Assembly: GCA_017432885.1 (NCBI GenBank)
Contig: JAFRIE010000011.1
Location: 1-32,010, forward strand
From: Erysipelotrichaceae bacterium
GTDB lineage: Bacteria > Bacillota_I > Bacilli_A > Erysipelotrichales > Erysipelotrichaceae
Direction of reading: 5' to 3'
DNA length: 32,010 nucleotides
Each line of letters opens with the position of its first letter. Within the stretch, counting starts at the first letter, position 1. Below the pieces are notes generated by a model, which worked only from the letters and a program-made list of their open reading frames with translations, was not told the DNA's origin and ran no database searches. The translations under genes were made by a program, and so were the position numbers. Of this stretch, positions 24,228 to 31,218 are shown piece after piece.

Positions 24228-24258
24228 GTGTGTACCTCAATAGTAATTATACAAAATA

Positions 24259-24267
24259 TGCTAGAAT
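24259..24267 (+). promoter_or_regulatory. Extended -10 promoter of the PTS operon
   Basis: TGCTAGAAT fits the extended -10 form TGnTAnAAT. It is 21 bases upstream of the first gene. No consensus -35 and no catabolite-repression (cre) site with good match is seen in 24228-24288. Confidence 0.45.
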
Positions 24268-24288
24268 TTAGAAAAGAGGAGGATCTTC

Positions 24289-25152
24289 ATGTCATTCAAT
24301 GATAATACTAACAGCAAGTGGCTGGAAGAACTGTTTCATGTAAAGAAACCGATTATTGCGATGTGCCATCTGCAGCCTTTGCCCGGCGATCCTTATTATG
24401 ACGAAGAGGGGGGAATGGAGAAGGTAATCGAATGTGCGAAACACGATGTGATCGCCTTACAGAACGCGGGCGTCGACGGCATCATGTTCTCGAACGAGTT
24501 CTCTCTCCCGTACCACATCAATAAGGTCGAACCGATCGTTCTGGCGGCAATGGGTTTTGTGATCGGCCAGGTAAAAGAACTGGTAACGGTACCGTTTGGC
24601 GTCAACTGTTTATGGGATCCAAACTCATCTTTAGATCTTGCCAAGGCGACAGGCGCAAAGTTCATGAGAGAAGTCATTTCCGGTGTTTATGCGGCAGACT
24701 TCGGTCTGTGGAATACCAATTCCGGCGAAACTGCCAGACACAGGCACAGGATCGGAGCCGATGATGTCAGGATGCTCTACAACATCGTTCCGGATGCTTC
24801 GGCTTATCTTTCCAAGAGAGATGTCGCTTCGATCGCCAAGACGACCGAATTCAACTGCCGTCCTGATGTACTGTGTGTTTCCGGCATTACCGCCGGTGCT
24901 GCAGCCGACTTTGATGTTCTGACGATCGTCAAGAATTCTGTGCTTAAAACGCCGGTCTTTGCCAATACGGGCTGCACGAAAGAAAATATCGTGAAGCAGC
25001 TGGAAGTAGCCGACGGTGCCTGTGTTGCTACGACACTGAAAGTCGACGGCAAGTTTGAGAATCCGGTAGACGAAAAACGAGCTACGGAATTCATGAATGT
25101 GGTAAAAGAGTTTAGAAAAACGTTGGAAGGAGTGCATTGTGTTATTAGATAA
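24289..25152 (+). CDS. BtpA/SgcQ-family protein (first copy)
   Basis: A 287-residue predicted (beta/alpha)8-barrel of the BtpA family. The N-terminal KKPIIAMCHLQPLPGD, the HDVIALQNAGVDGIMFSNEF segment, PFGVNCLWDPNSS and late VFANTGCTKENI are typical. In E. coli the homologue SgcQ is part of the sgc sugar-PTS operon of unknown substrate; in cyanobacteria BtpA affects photosystem I. The enzyme activity is not known. Here it is the first gene of an operon with PTS IIA, IIB and IIC, so a sugar-phosphate substrate is likely. AGGAGGA precedes the ATG, and the end overlaps the IIA gene by 14 bases. A nearly identical start of a second copy lies at 31886. Confidence 0.9.
   Translation: MSFNDNTNSKWLEELFHVKKPIIAMCHLQPLPGDPYYDEEGGMEKVIECAKHDVIALQNAGVDGIMFSNEFSLPYHINKVEPIVLAAMGFVIGQVKELVTVPFGVNCLWDPNSSLDLAKATGAKFMREVISGVYAADFGLWNTNSGETARHRHRIGADDVRMLYNIVPDASAYLSKRDVASIAKTTEFNCRPDVLCVSGITAGAAADFDVLTIVKNSVLKTPVFANTGCTKENIVKQLEVADGACVATTLKVDGKFENPVDEKRATEFMNVVKEFRKTLEGVHCVIR
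24361..24389 (+). repeat. 29-base exact repeat shared with 31955-31983 (BtpA copies)
   Basis: The segment from the methionine codon of IAMCHLQPLPGD is identical at base level in both BtpA genes (24361-24389 and 31955-31983), and a further 14 bases match after one change. This is too high for chance and points to recent duplication or gene conversion between the copies. Confidence 0.8.
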
Positions 25153-25606
25153 GAAACTTGTTTTGTTTCACCAGGACTGTGCGGATCGGGACGAAGCGAT
25201 CACCAGACTGGCGGCGCTGTTTATGGAGTCCGGAACGGTCAAGGAGACCTATCTGGAAGGTCTGTTACAAAGGGAAGCGGAATTTCCTACCGGCATCTAT
25301 GAGGAAGGAATGTACTGCGGCGTTGCCATGCCGCATACTTTTGCGGAACACGTGAATGAAAAGCAGATCGGTTTCATGTCGCTGAATCAGCCGGTAAAAT
25401 GGCGTTACATGGGCGACATTTCGCAAGAGATCGAGATCAGCTGCGTATTTATGCTGGCGCTGAAGGACGGCCACGATCAGCTGGAGATGCTGAAAGGTTT
25501 AATGAAGCTGTTTGTGAACAACGATTTAATGGAAAGACTGCAGAAAATCGATACTTACGAGGAATTCCTGGAAATCGTAACGGAAGCCGGGATTGATTTA
25601 GAGTAA
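25139..25606 (+). CDS. PTS sugar transporter subunit IIA (fructose/galactitol type)
   Basis: A 155-residue phosphocarrier of the PTS IIA-2 fold. REAEFPTGI followed by GVAMPHTF gives the phosphorylated His66. It receives phosphate from HPr and passes it to the separate IIB protein encoded downstream. The start codon is GTG at 25139, supported by GGAAGGAG seven bases before it; the start lies inside the preceding BtpA gene. The stop is ten bases before the next gene. Length is normal for a stand-alone GatA/SgcA-like protein. Confidence 0.88.
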   Translation: MLLDKKLVLFHQDCADRDEAITRLAALFMESGTVKETYLEGLLQREAEFPTGIYEEGMYCGVAMPHTFAEHVNEKQIGFMSLNQPVKWRYMGDISQEIEISCVFMLALKDGHDQLEMLKGLMKLFVNNDLMERLQKIDTYEEFLEIVTEAGIDLE

Positions 25607-25616
25607 AGGAGCAGAA

Positions 25617-26339
25617 ATGAGAAAAGTATTGTCACCGACACTTAGTGTGAACGCTAAGAGCTACATGTGGGGAGAAGATCTGTTCAAGATCGCCAAACAC
25701 TGTGAAAAGGTTGCCGTAGAGACCGGCCTAACGGTAGAGATTCAGGTCAACTACTGCGATATCAGGAAAGTTAAGGAACTGTGTCCGCACCTGGTCATCT
25801 TTGCGCAGTACTGCGACGATATCGATGCCGGAAACATGATGGGCGGGATCACCGCAGGCATGTTGAAGGAAGCCGGAGCGGACGGCGTTGTCATCAACCA
25901 CGCCGGATCCAGACCGATCACGCTGCATCAGATGGTGAATATTACCAGAAGAGCCAAGGAAGCTGGTCTGAAGACGAACATCTGTGTCGATAACGCCATA
26001 GAGGCGGCAATGGTTGCCCACCTGCATCCAACCTGCATCGTCGTAGAACAGAACGACAAGATCGGAACGGATCAGATCGCTTCCGAAGAATACATCGAAG
26101 AAACGATCGCAGCCATCAGAGCCATCGACAAGGATGTCCTGATCGCCCAGGGCGCAGGCATCCGGACAGGGGCTGACTGTTACCGGAACATCAAGCTTGG
26201 CGCATTCGGCGGGGGCGGCGCTTCCGGTATCTTCAAGAGTGAAGATCCGATTGCAACGATTGATGAATATGTCCAGAACGGCATTCTAAAAGCCAGAGAG
26301 GATTTTGGTGTAAAAGAACTCTATACTCTTGATGACTAG
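25617..26339 (+). CDS. Triose-phosphate isomerase homologue, paralogue 1
   Basis: A 240-residue TIM-barrel of the triose-phosphate isomerase superfamily. Positional equivalents of the TIM active site can be seen: Asn12 and Lys14 (VNAKSY), His95 (VINHAGSR), Glu144 (IVVEQNDKIGT) and the phosphate-binding AQGAGIRTGAD and FGGGGASGIF. The surrounding motifs differ from housekeeping TpiA (no NWKMN, no AYEPVWAIGTG), so this is a divergent isomerase. Related isomerases act on tetrulose phosphates (EryH/TpiA2 in erythritol use), and in this PTS operon some keto-sugar phosphate is more likely than glyceraldehyde phosphate. AAAGGAG precedes the ATG. Confidence 0.82.
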   Translation: MRKVLSPTLSVNAKSYMWGEDLFKIAKHCEKVAVETGLTVEIQVNYCDIRKVKELCPHLVIFAQYCDDIDAGNMMGGITAGMLKEAGADGVVINHAGSRPITLHQMVNITRRAKEAGLKTNICVDNAIEAAMVAHLHPTCIVVEQNDKIGTDQIASEEYIEETIAAIRAIDKDVLIAQGAGIRTGADCYRNIKLGAFGGGGASGIFKSEDPIATIDEYVQNGILKAREDFGVKELYTLDD

Positions 26340-26341
26340 TG

Positions 26342-26371
26342 TTGAAAATGTAAGTGCTGTTATTTTATAAT
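26342..26371 (+). promoter_or_regulatory. Internal promoter ahead of the second isomerase gene
   Basis: TTGAAA (26342-26347), 18-base spacer, TATAAT (26366-26371). It is only ten bases before the ATG at 26382, and no ribosome binding site intervenes, so the transcript would be leaderless or start within a few bases of the ATG. Confidence 0.5.
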
Positions 26372-26381
26372 TTAGATAAGT

Positions 26382-27074
26382 ATGAAAAGAAAAATTAGAA
26401 TACCATATCTGGTTGTAAATCCGAAATCTTATCTTTTTGGACAGCAGAGTCTGGAACTAGCCCTGGCGGCAGATAAAGCCAGTGAAGATTTTGATATCGA
26501 CATCTTCTTTACGACGACTTTTGCCGATTTAAGGCTGATAAAGGAGCATACAAAAAACATTATTCTGACTGCCCAGCATATGCAGTCCCTGAAACCGGGA
26601 AGAGGCATGGGACACGTTCTGCCGGAATCGCTGGCCGATGCCGGTGCAGAAGCCGTTTTTCTGAATCATGCCGAGAATCCTCTGACGGTAAATGAACTGT
26701 ATTCCTGCATCAAAAGATGCGAGGAACTGGGCCTGTATTCCATTGCCTGTGCCGATTCTGTCACGGAAGCCGAAGCCGTATGTATGCTTGGTCCTTCCGC
26801 CGTTCTTGCGGAACCGACAGAACTGATTGGTACAGGTATTGTTGCGGATAACAGTTATATTGATGAGACGATCCGGAGATTAAGAAAAATCAATCCTGAG
26901 GTTCACATCAATATTGCCAGCGGTATTACGACCGCCGATGATGTCTATAATGTCATTTATCATGGTGCCGACGGTACGGGATCTACTTCGGGTATTCTGA
27001 AAGCCGAAGATCCGGGGCTCAGGATCAGAGAAATGGCAGAAGCAGTTAAGAGAGCTGCTTCAGATAGAAAATAA
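26382..27074 (+). CDS. Triose-phosphate isomerase homologue, paralogue 2
   Basis: A 230-residue second member of the same superfamily, and not a close copy of the first. Active-site equivalents are Asn13/Lys15 (VVNPKSY), His96 (FLNHAENP), Glu144 (LAEPTELIGTG) and a phosphate-binding NIASGITTADD, then GADGTGSTSGIL. Its LAEPTELIGTG is closer to the classical AYEPVWAIGTG than the matching part of paralogue 1. It lacks a visible ribosome binding site and appears to have its own promoter within 40 bases of its start. Two different isomerases in one operon suggest two successive isomerisations or epimer-specific steps. Confidence 0.82.
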   Translation: MKRKIRIPYLVVNPKSYLFGQQSLELALAADKASEDFDIDIFFTTTFADLRLIKEHTKNIILTAQHMQSLKPGRGMGHVLPESLADAGAEAVFLNHAENPLTVNELYSCIKRCEELGLYSIACADSVTEAEAVCMLGPSAVLAEPTELIGTGIVADNSYIDETIRRLRKINPEVHINIASGITTADDVYNVIYHGADGTGSTSGILKAEDPGLRIREMAEAVKRAASDRK

Positions 27075-27086
27075 ACACGGATTTTT

Positions 27087-27106
27087 CTTTACTGTTTCTA
27101 GTAAAG
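27087..27106 (+). other. Small hairpin before the IIB gene
   Basis: CTTTACT (27087-27093), loop GTTTCT, AGTAAAG (27100-27106), then an AT-rich run. It is too weak to be a sure terminator. It may act as a partial terminator or RNA-processing site setting the level of the IIB-IIC part of the transcript. Confidence 0.35.
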
Positions 27107-27134
27107 TTAAATTTTGTAGAAAGGAGGAAGAAAC

Positions 27135-27413
27135 ATGAAGAGAGTTGTTATTGCTTGTGGTTCTGGGATCGCAACTTCTACAATCATGGATGACGGCGTA
27201 CGTACGTTTTTAGATACGACAGGTATCAAGTATACGACGGTACAGTGCAACATCCTTGAAATAGGAAACTACGTCGAAGGTGCGGATGTCATCGTTAGCT
27301 CTACTAAATTATCAACTGATTATGGTGTTCCTACAGTAACCGGAACGGCATACATCACTGGTATCGGTGAAGAAGAATTAAACAAAAAGCTTTTAGAAAT
27401 TTTATCGAAGTAA
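27135..27413 (+). CDS. PTS sugar transporter subunit IIB (galactitol/SgcB type)
   Basis: A 92-residue phosphocarrier. The N-terminal VVIACGSGIATSTIM holds Cys9, the phosphorylated residue of the lactose/galactitol type IIB family; the GSGIATST loop binds the phosphate. AAAGGAGG lies ahead of the ATG, and the IIC gene follows 17 bases after the stop. Length is full for a stand-alone IIB. Confidence 0.92.
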   Translation: MKRVVIACGSGIATSTIMDDGVRTFLDTTGIKYTTVQCNILEIGNYVEGADVIVSSTKLSTDYGVPTVTGTAYITGIGEEELNKKLLEILSK

Positions 27414-27430
27414 ACTGAAAGGGGAAAATT

Positions 27431-28786
27431 ATGGAGATCTTATTAGGGATTTTAAACTTCATTAGTAATCTGGGTTCTACCGTCATGGTGCCTGTCATGA
27501 TTACTATCGTGGGTTTGGTGCTGGGCCTTGATTTCTTCAGAGCTCTGAAAGCCGGCATGACTGTCGGTATCGGTCTGATCGGTATCAACCTGGTCATGAA
27601 CCTGGTTTGGAATTACATGACTCCAGTCGCAAACGCTCTGGTTGAAATCTTCAACCTGAACTTAAGGTATATCGATATGGGCTGGTCTTACGTATCCGCA
27701 GTTGCTTTCTCAACAACCGTCGGAACATTCGTAATTCCATTCTGCTTACTGATCAATATCGTCATGTTAGTCATCAAGGCTACCAAGACTGTCGATATTG
27801 ATATCTGGAACTACTGGCACTGTGCATTTACTGGTTCTTGCGTATATGTTACGACACAGAACTATGCAATCGCCTTCATGGCTGCCGGTTTACACTTTGT
27901 TGCTACACTGGTCATCGGCGACAGATTCGCTAAGATGGTACAGGAAGAAATGGATCTTCCTGGCATTTCACTTCCTCACGGATCAGCAGCTCCTGCTCTG
28001 GTCATCGGCTGGCTCGCAAACAAATTCTTAGATCTGTTCTTCAAGGGCGGTGAAGGCAAAGAAAACAAGAACACTGGCAGTATCGCTGCTAACCCATTCA
28101 TCCGTTTCATTTCTGACCCGATGATGGTTGGTCTGATTCTTGGTACAGTTCTGGCTCTTGTCGTCGGTTCCGGTGTCGCCGGCTCGCTGCAGACAGGTAT
28201 GGCTATGGCTGCCCTGATGTTCCTGCTGCCTAGAATGGTTAAGGTTCTGATGGAAGGCTTACTGCCTCTGTCCGGTGCTGCTAAGAAGACCATGGCTAAG
28301 AGATTCTCTGGCCAGGAATTCTACATTGGTATGGACTCCGCTGTATGTCTTGGACATCCGACAGCTCTTTCTACTTCACTGGTACTGATTCCGCTGACAC
28401 TGGTTATTGCTATGATCCTTCCTGGAAACACAGTTCTTCCATTAGGTGACCTGGCTTCTACGGCTTACTACACAGCAATGACCACAATTCCTTCTAGGGG
28501 CAGATTCGGCAGAACTCTGTTTGGTGCGTGCATTGTTCAGGCATTAGCCTGCTACGCCGGCACATACTTCGCAGACGTAACGACCGCTGTTGCTGTTTCT
28601 ACCGGACTGGCAGAAGCAGGCTCAACGATTTCTTCACTGAGCGCAACCTGGATGGATATCGTTGTTCACTTCATTGCAAGACAGGGCTGGCTCGGCTTTG
28701 GCATCATGGCCGCTCTTGTTATTGCTCTTGTTCTGTGGCATCGTACATGGGTTGCTAAGCAGCCTGCAGTTACAGAAGCTGAATAA
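27431..28786 (+). CDS. PTS sugar transporter subunit IIC (galactitol family, SgcC/GatC-like)
   Basis: A 451-residue integral membrane protein with about ten hydrophobic segments, the sugar-translocating subunit. Galactitol-family features include ALKAGMTVGIGLIGINLVMN (about residues 38-57), ISLPHGSAAPAL and FYIGMDSAVCLGHPTALSTSLVLIPL. It works with the separate IIA and IIB proteins. Its codons lean more to T-ending Ala, Ser, Pro and Gly codons than the surrounding enzyme genes, as expected for high expression. AAAGGGG precedes the ATG. The substrate is a polyol or pentitol-like sugar by family, not resolved further. Confidence 0.92.
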   Translation: MEILLGILNFISNLGSTVMVPVMITIVGLVLGLDFFRALKAGMTVGIGLIGINLVMNLVWNYMTPVANALVEIFNLNLRYIDMGWSYVSAVAFSTTVGTFVIPFCLLINIVMLVIKATKTVDIDIWNYWHCAFTGSCVYVTTQNYAIAFMAAGLHFVATLVIGDRFAKMVQEEMDLPGISLPHGSAAPALVIGWLANKFLDLFFKGGEGKENKNTGSIAANPFIRFISDPMMVGLILGTVLALVVGSGVAGSLQTGMAMAALMFLLPRMVKVLMEGLLPLSGAAKKTMAKRFSGQEFYIGMDSAVCLGHPTALSTSLVLIPLTLVIAMILPGNTVLPLGDLASTAYYTAMTTIPSRGRFGRTLFGACIVQALACYAGTYFADVTTAVAVSTGLAEAGSTISSLSATWMDIVVHFIARQGWLGFGIMAALVIALVLWHRTWVAKQPAVTEAE

Positions 28787-28801
28787 TTAATTGAATATTG
28801 A

Positions 28802-28847
28802 TATAGTTTTAATTTTTCGAAACGATCCCAGTTGAAATTAAACTATA
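28802..28847 (+). other. Long AT-rich hairpin after the IIC gene
   Basis: TATAGTTTTAATTT (28802-28815) pairs with AAATTAAACTATA (28835-28847) with one bulged T and a 19-base loop. It lies directly before a second hairpin. It may stabilise the 3' end of the IIC message or form part of a leader for the aldolase gene. Confidence 0.5.
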
Positions 28848-28849
28848 CG

Positions 28850-28882
28850 GAAATTGAGTCAGCTTCACGTTGACTCAATTTC
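28850..28882 (+). other. Perfect 12-bp hairpin ahead of the aldolase gene
   Basis: GAAATTGAGTCA (28850-28861), nine-base loop, TGACTCAATTTC (28871-28882), then TTTG and the ribosome binding site of the aldolase gene. The short T run makes it a weak terminator; an attenuator, processing site or regulatory element controlling the second half of the operon are alternatives. Confidence 0.6.
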
Positions 28883-28898
28883 TTTGAAGGAGGTAAAT

Positions 28899-29726
28899 AT
28901 GTTAGTTAATACCAAGAAGATGCTTGAGGAGTTTCATCATTCTCCACATGCGCTGCCGTCTCCGGATTTCTTCAACCTTGATACGCTGAAGTGTCATATT
29001 GAAGTGGCGGAAGAACTGAATATGCCGTTGCTGCTGGCTTTTGCCGATGCGTTGCAGGGATATGGACTGGATATCGAAGAAGCTGCCATGCTGGGGAAGA
29101 TCTACGGTGAAAAAGCCAGTGTTCCGGTCGCTTTACATCTGGATCACGGTTCTACCGCGGAAGTCTGTAAAAGGGCTGCAGATCTCGGCTTTACTTCCGT
29201 CATGATCGACGCATCCAGTGAAGAATTCGAAGAGAACGTCAGACGGACCAAGGAAGTCGTCGATTACTGCCATCCTTTGGGTGTTACGGTAGAAGCGGAA
29301 ATCGGTCATGTCGGCCAAGGTTCCGAATTTGTCGACGCATCCAAGAACGATAACGTCTATACGGATGTTGAAGAATGTAAGAAATTCGTCGAACTGACCG
29401 GAATCGATTCCGTTGCCATTTCCATCGGCACAGCCCATGGCGCATATAAAGGCACGCCGGTCATCAACTTCGAACGTCTGCAGGAAATCAGAAAGGCTGT
29501 CGATATCCCTCTGGTTCTGCATGGCGGCAGTTCCAGCGGCGATGACAACCTGAAAAAGTGCGGCGAATTGGGAATCAGCAAGATCAACATCTTTACGGAT
29601 ATCGTGACGAGGGGATTCGAAATATACAAGGCCGGTAATGCCAAATCGCTGATGGATCTTTCTGTCGATGCTCATAACGGCATGAAAGAGGTTTTGAGAC
29701 ATTACTACAACCTTTTAGCGAGGTAA
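28899..29726 (+). CDS. Class II (zinc) ketose-bisphosphate aldolase family protein
   Basis: A 275-residue class II aldolase of the fructose/tagatose-bisphosphate group. The frame opens earlier, but AAGGAGG six bases before the ATG at 28899 fixes the start. HLDHG (80-84, Asp82 and zinc ligand His83), EIGHVGQG (134-141), GTAHGAYKG (His180) and LHGGSS (His208) match the zinc and dihydroxyacetone-phosphate sites. The usual VGGxE segment after the second zinc loop reads GHVGQGSEF, a mild departure. It cleaves a ketose bisphosphate to dihydroxyacetone phosphate and an aldehyde in the family; here the aldol partner is unknown. Two bases separate it from yjbQ. Confidence 0.9.
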   Translation: MLVNTKKMLEEFHHSPHALPSPDFFNLDTLKCHIEVAEELNMPLLLAFADALQGYGLDIEEAAMLGKIYGEKASVPVALHLDHGSTAEVCKRAADLGFTSVMIDASSEEFEENVRRTKEVVDYCHPLGVTVEAEIGHVGQGSEFVDASKNDNVYTDVEECKKFVELTGIDSVAISIGTAHGAYKGTPVINFERLQEIRKAVDIPLVLHGGSSSGDDNLKKCGELGISKINIFTDIVTRGFEIYKAGNAKSLMDLSVDAHNGMKEVLRHYYNLLAR

Positions 29727-29728
29727 AA

Positions 29729-30235
29729 ATGACAGTAAAGACAAAAACACTGAACTTCCAGACGGAAGGCGGAAAGATCTCTTATTTTGAGATCTCAAAG
29801 GAAGTAGAAGAATTCATCGCGGAAACGGGTGTTCAGAACGGTATCGTAGCGATCCAGTCACAGCACACGACCTGTGCTGTCTTCTTTGAAGAAATGGTGC
29901 ATGACTTCGACGAAAGAGGTCACGATGCCTTACAGGTCGATCTGAACAACATCTTAAAGAGACTTGCTCCGGATCAGACCCGTTTCTCGGATTATACCTA
30001 CCCGGGTCCGAAACACCGTGAATTCGCTTCCAACTTCAAAGAGTTCCAGGATGATCCGACCACTCTGTACAACGGTCCTTCTCATCTTAAGTCAACGCTG
30101 ATCGGCGCAAGTCAGACTTTTGTGATCATCGATGGCAAGGTCCAGAGAGGAGAAGTAGGTTACATCTATTTCGTCGACTTCGATTACTGCAGACCGCGTA
30201 AGAGAAAATGCCATCTGTGCGTGATCGGCGAATAA
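29729..30235 (+). CDS. yjbQ: YjbQ/UPF0047 family protein with extended tail
   Basis: A 168-residue member of the YjbQ family (sometimes called secondary thiamine-phosphate synthase). QSQHTTCAVFFEE resembles the conserved HTT motif, and LIGASQTFVIIDGKVQRGEVGYIYFVDFD the conserved C-terminal block, though the usual tryptophan-glutamine is replaced by serine-glutamine. It is about 30 residues longer than typical YjbQ: a proline- and aromatic-rich insert (about residues 80-120) and a basic, cysteine-containing tail (CRPRKRKCHLC). It starts two bases after the aldolase stop, in a PTS operon, so a role in sugar-phosphate chemistry is more likely than in thiamine synthesis. Function is unproven. Confidence 0.82.
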   Translation: MTVKTKTLNFQTEGGKISYFEISKEVEEFIAETGVQNGIVAIQSQHTTCAVFFEEMVHDFDERGHDALQVDLNNILKRLAPDQTRFSDYTYPGPKHREFASNFKEFQDDPTTLYNGPSHLKSTLIGASQTFVIIDGKVQRGEVGYIYFVDFDYCRPRKRKCHLCVIGE

Positions 30236-30250
30236 GCAGAGATACAGATT

Positions 30251-30280
30251 AAAACCCCTGAAAAGGGGTTTTGTTTTTAA
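30251..30280 (+). terminator. Rho-independent terminator of the PTS operon
   Basis: Stem AAAACCCCT (30251-30259), loop GAAA, AGGGGTTTT (30264-30272), then GTTTTT. It ends the operon that begins at 24289. Confidence 0.9.
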
Positions 30281-30313
30281 TCAATATCACATAACAGGAA
30301 CGTTTATCTGTAC

Positions 30314-30319
30314 TATAAT
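30314..30319 (+). promoter_or_regulatory. -10 box of the 66-residue gene
   Basis: TATAAT (30314-30319) with ATAACA 17 bases upstream (30291-30296) as a weak -35. The start codon at 30343 follows TAAGGAGG. Confidence 0.45.
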
Positions 30320-30342
30320 GGAATTGTATATAAGGAGGCAGT

Positions 30343-30543
30343 ATGATCCCATTAGGTACAACGGTTGATTCTTTAGACGAACTGATAGAAATGTTTAAAG
30401 CGGATGAAGATTACGAAGTTGTCAGATACGAATACAACGACATGACCAAGTCACTGACGATCTACGATTCCGACAACATCCATACCATCATCACTTTAAA
30501 GAACGACGACTTCGGAAAGCTGGTAATCAAAAGGATATGGTAA
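30343..30543 (+). CDS. 66-residue unknown protein
   Basis: A small acidic soluble protein with no recognised domain. Predicted elements are an N-terminal helix (SLDELIEMFKADEDYEVV) and a C-terminal beta part (SLTIYDSDNIHTIITLKN), an alpha/beta unit of the kind seen in small uncharacterised firmicute proteins. TAAGGAGG precedes the ATG, and it has its own promoter and terminator, so it is very likely expressed. No function can be given. Confidence 0.6.
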   Translation: MIPLGTTVDSLDELIEMFKADEDYEVVRYEYNDMTKSLTIYDSDNIHTIITLKNDDFGKLVIKRIW

Positions 30544-30575
30544 AAATAAATCGCTACTGCAGCGATTTATTTTTT
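30542..30575. terminator. Bidirectional terminator
   Basis: A 14-bp perfect stem (30542-30555 and 30561-30574) with loop ACTGC and T run. It serves both the rightward small gene and the leftward membrane gene, whose last codons lie within it. Confidence 0.9.
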
Positions 30576-31099
30576 AGTTTCATGATCAGGCTGATGATGA
30601 CACAAATCAGGAATACTGCTGTGCCTACTGACATCAGTATATATCCCGTTCGGATAAAATCATCCTGGGCAAACTTGTAGACGTTGAATATGCACATCAC
30701 CAGCATCAGTATGGATAAGGCGATGATGATGATCAGGTTCTTGGTTTTGATTTCTTTTGACCAGGTTTTCAGGAAGAGTTCTTTCTTCTGCGGCTTGTAT
30801 TCGATCGACACGCAGTTATCCAGACACTTCTTCTGGAAAACGATCCTTCCAGTCGCAACAACAAGAAGAACCAGTCCCAACGTAATCAGGAAATGGAACT
30901 TTCCATACAAACCTGCACATACCGCCAGTATGATTCCTATCACCAGATAAGTCAGATAATCGTCATATTTGTAGGCATCGCTGTTTTGAATGATGTAGGC
31001 TTCTTTACAGAAGATATCATAAAACAGGGTACCGGGTTTTTCACCCTGATAAATGGATGGTCCTCTTAAGTCTTTTGCTTTTGTCTGTGCTCTTGCCAT
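30554..31099 (-). CDS. Unknown membrane protein with four helices
   Basis: The frame starts at a GTG at 31108, but that GTG is part of the ribosome binding site AAAGGTG, so the ATG at 31097-31099 is the better start, giving 181 residues. After a charged N-terminal domain of about 45 residues (including GPSIYQGEKPGTLFYDI) come two helices close together (about residues 48-85), a cytoplasmic charged loop (KPQKKELFLKTWSKEIKTK), and two more helices (about 121-175), with a basic end. No family is recognised. It is alone, convergent with a small acidic gene and divergent from the epimerase gene. Function unknown. Confidence 0.6.
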   Translation of the reverse strand: MARAQTKAKDLRGPSIYQGEKPGTLFYDIFCKEAYIIQNSDAYKYDDYLTYLVIGIILAVCAGLYGKFHFLITLGLVLLVVATGRIVFQKKCLDNCVSIEYKPQKKELFLKTWSKEIKTKNLIIIIALSILMLVMCIFNVYKFAQDDFIRTGYILMSVGTAVFLICVIISLIMKLKNKSLQ

Positions 31100-31188
31100 A
31101 TCTGTCACCTTTATTCACTAAAATTATATAAGTTCACGAGTTCCTTGTCTATCTCGGCAATCACAATGGGAAGGAAAAGAAAACAATA

Positions 31189-31197
31189 TGTTAAAAT
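31189..31197 (+). promoter_or_regulatory. Extended -10 promoter of the second sugar operon
   Basis: TGTTAAAAT (31189-31197), about 20 bases ahead of the epimerase gene. No clear -35. Confidence 0.4.
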
Positions 31198-31218
31198 GTT
31201 TTTGAAAGGGATAAGACA

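Noticed and set aside
24631..25137. Leftward 168-residue open frame opposite the BtpA gene
   Set aside because: Antisense to a well supported BtpA/SgcQ gene; its own sequence shows no domain or initiation signal.
28854..28898. Longer N terminus for the aldolase, beginning at a TTG
   Set aside because: It would be read through the 12-bp hairpin and the AAGGAGG site; the ATG at 28899 fits the family start.
29133..29702. Leftward 189-residue open frame opposite the aldolase gene
   Set aside because: The aldolase on the other strand has all zinc and substrate motifs; this frame has none.
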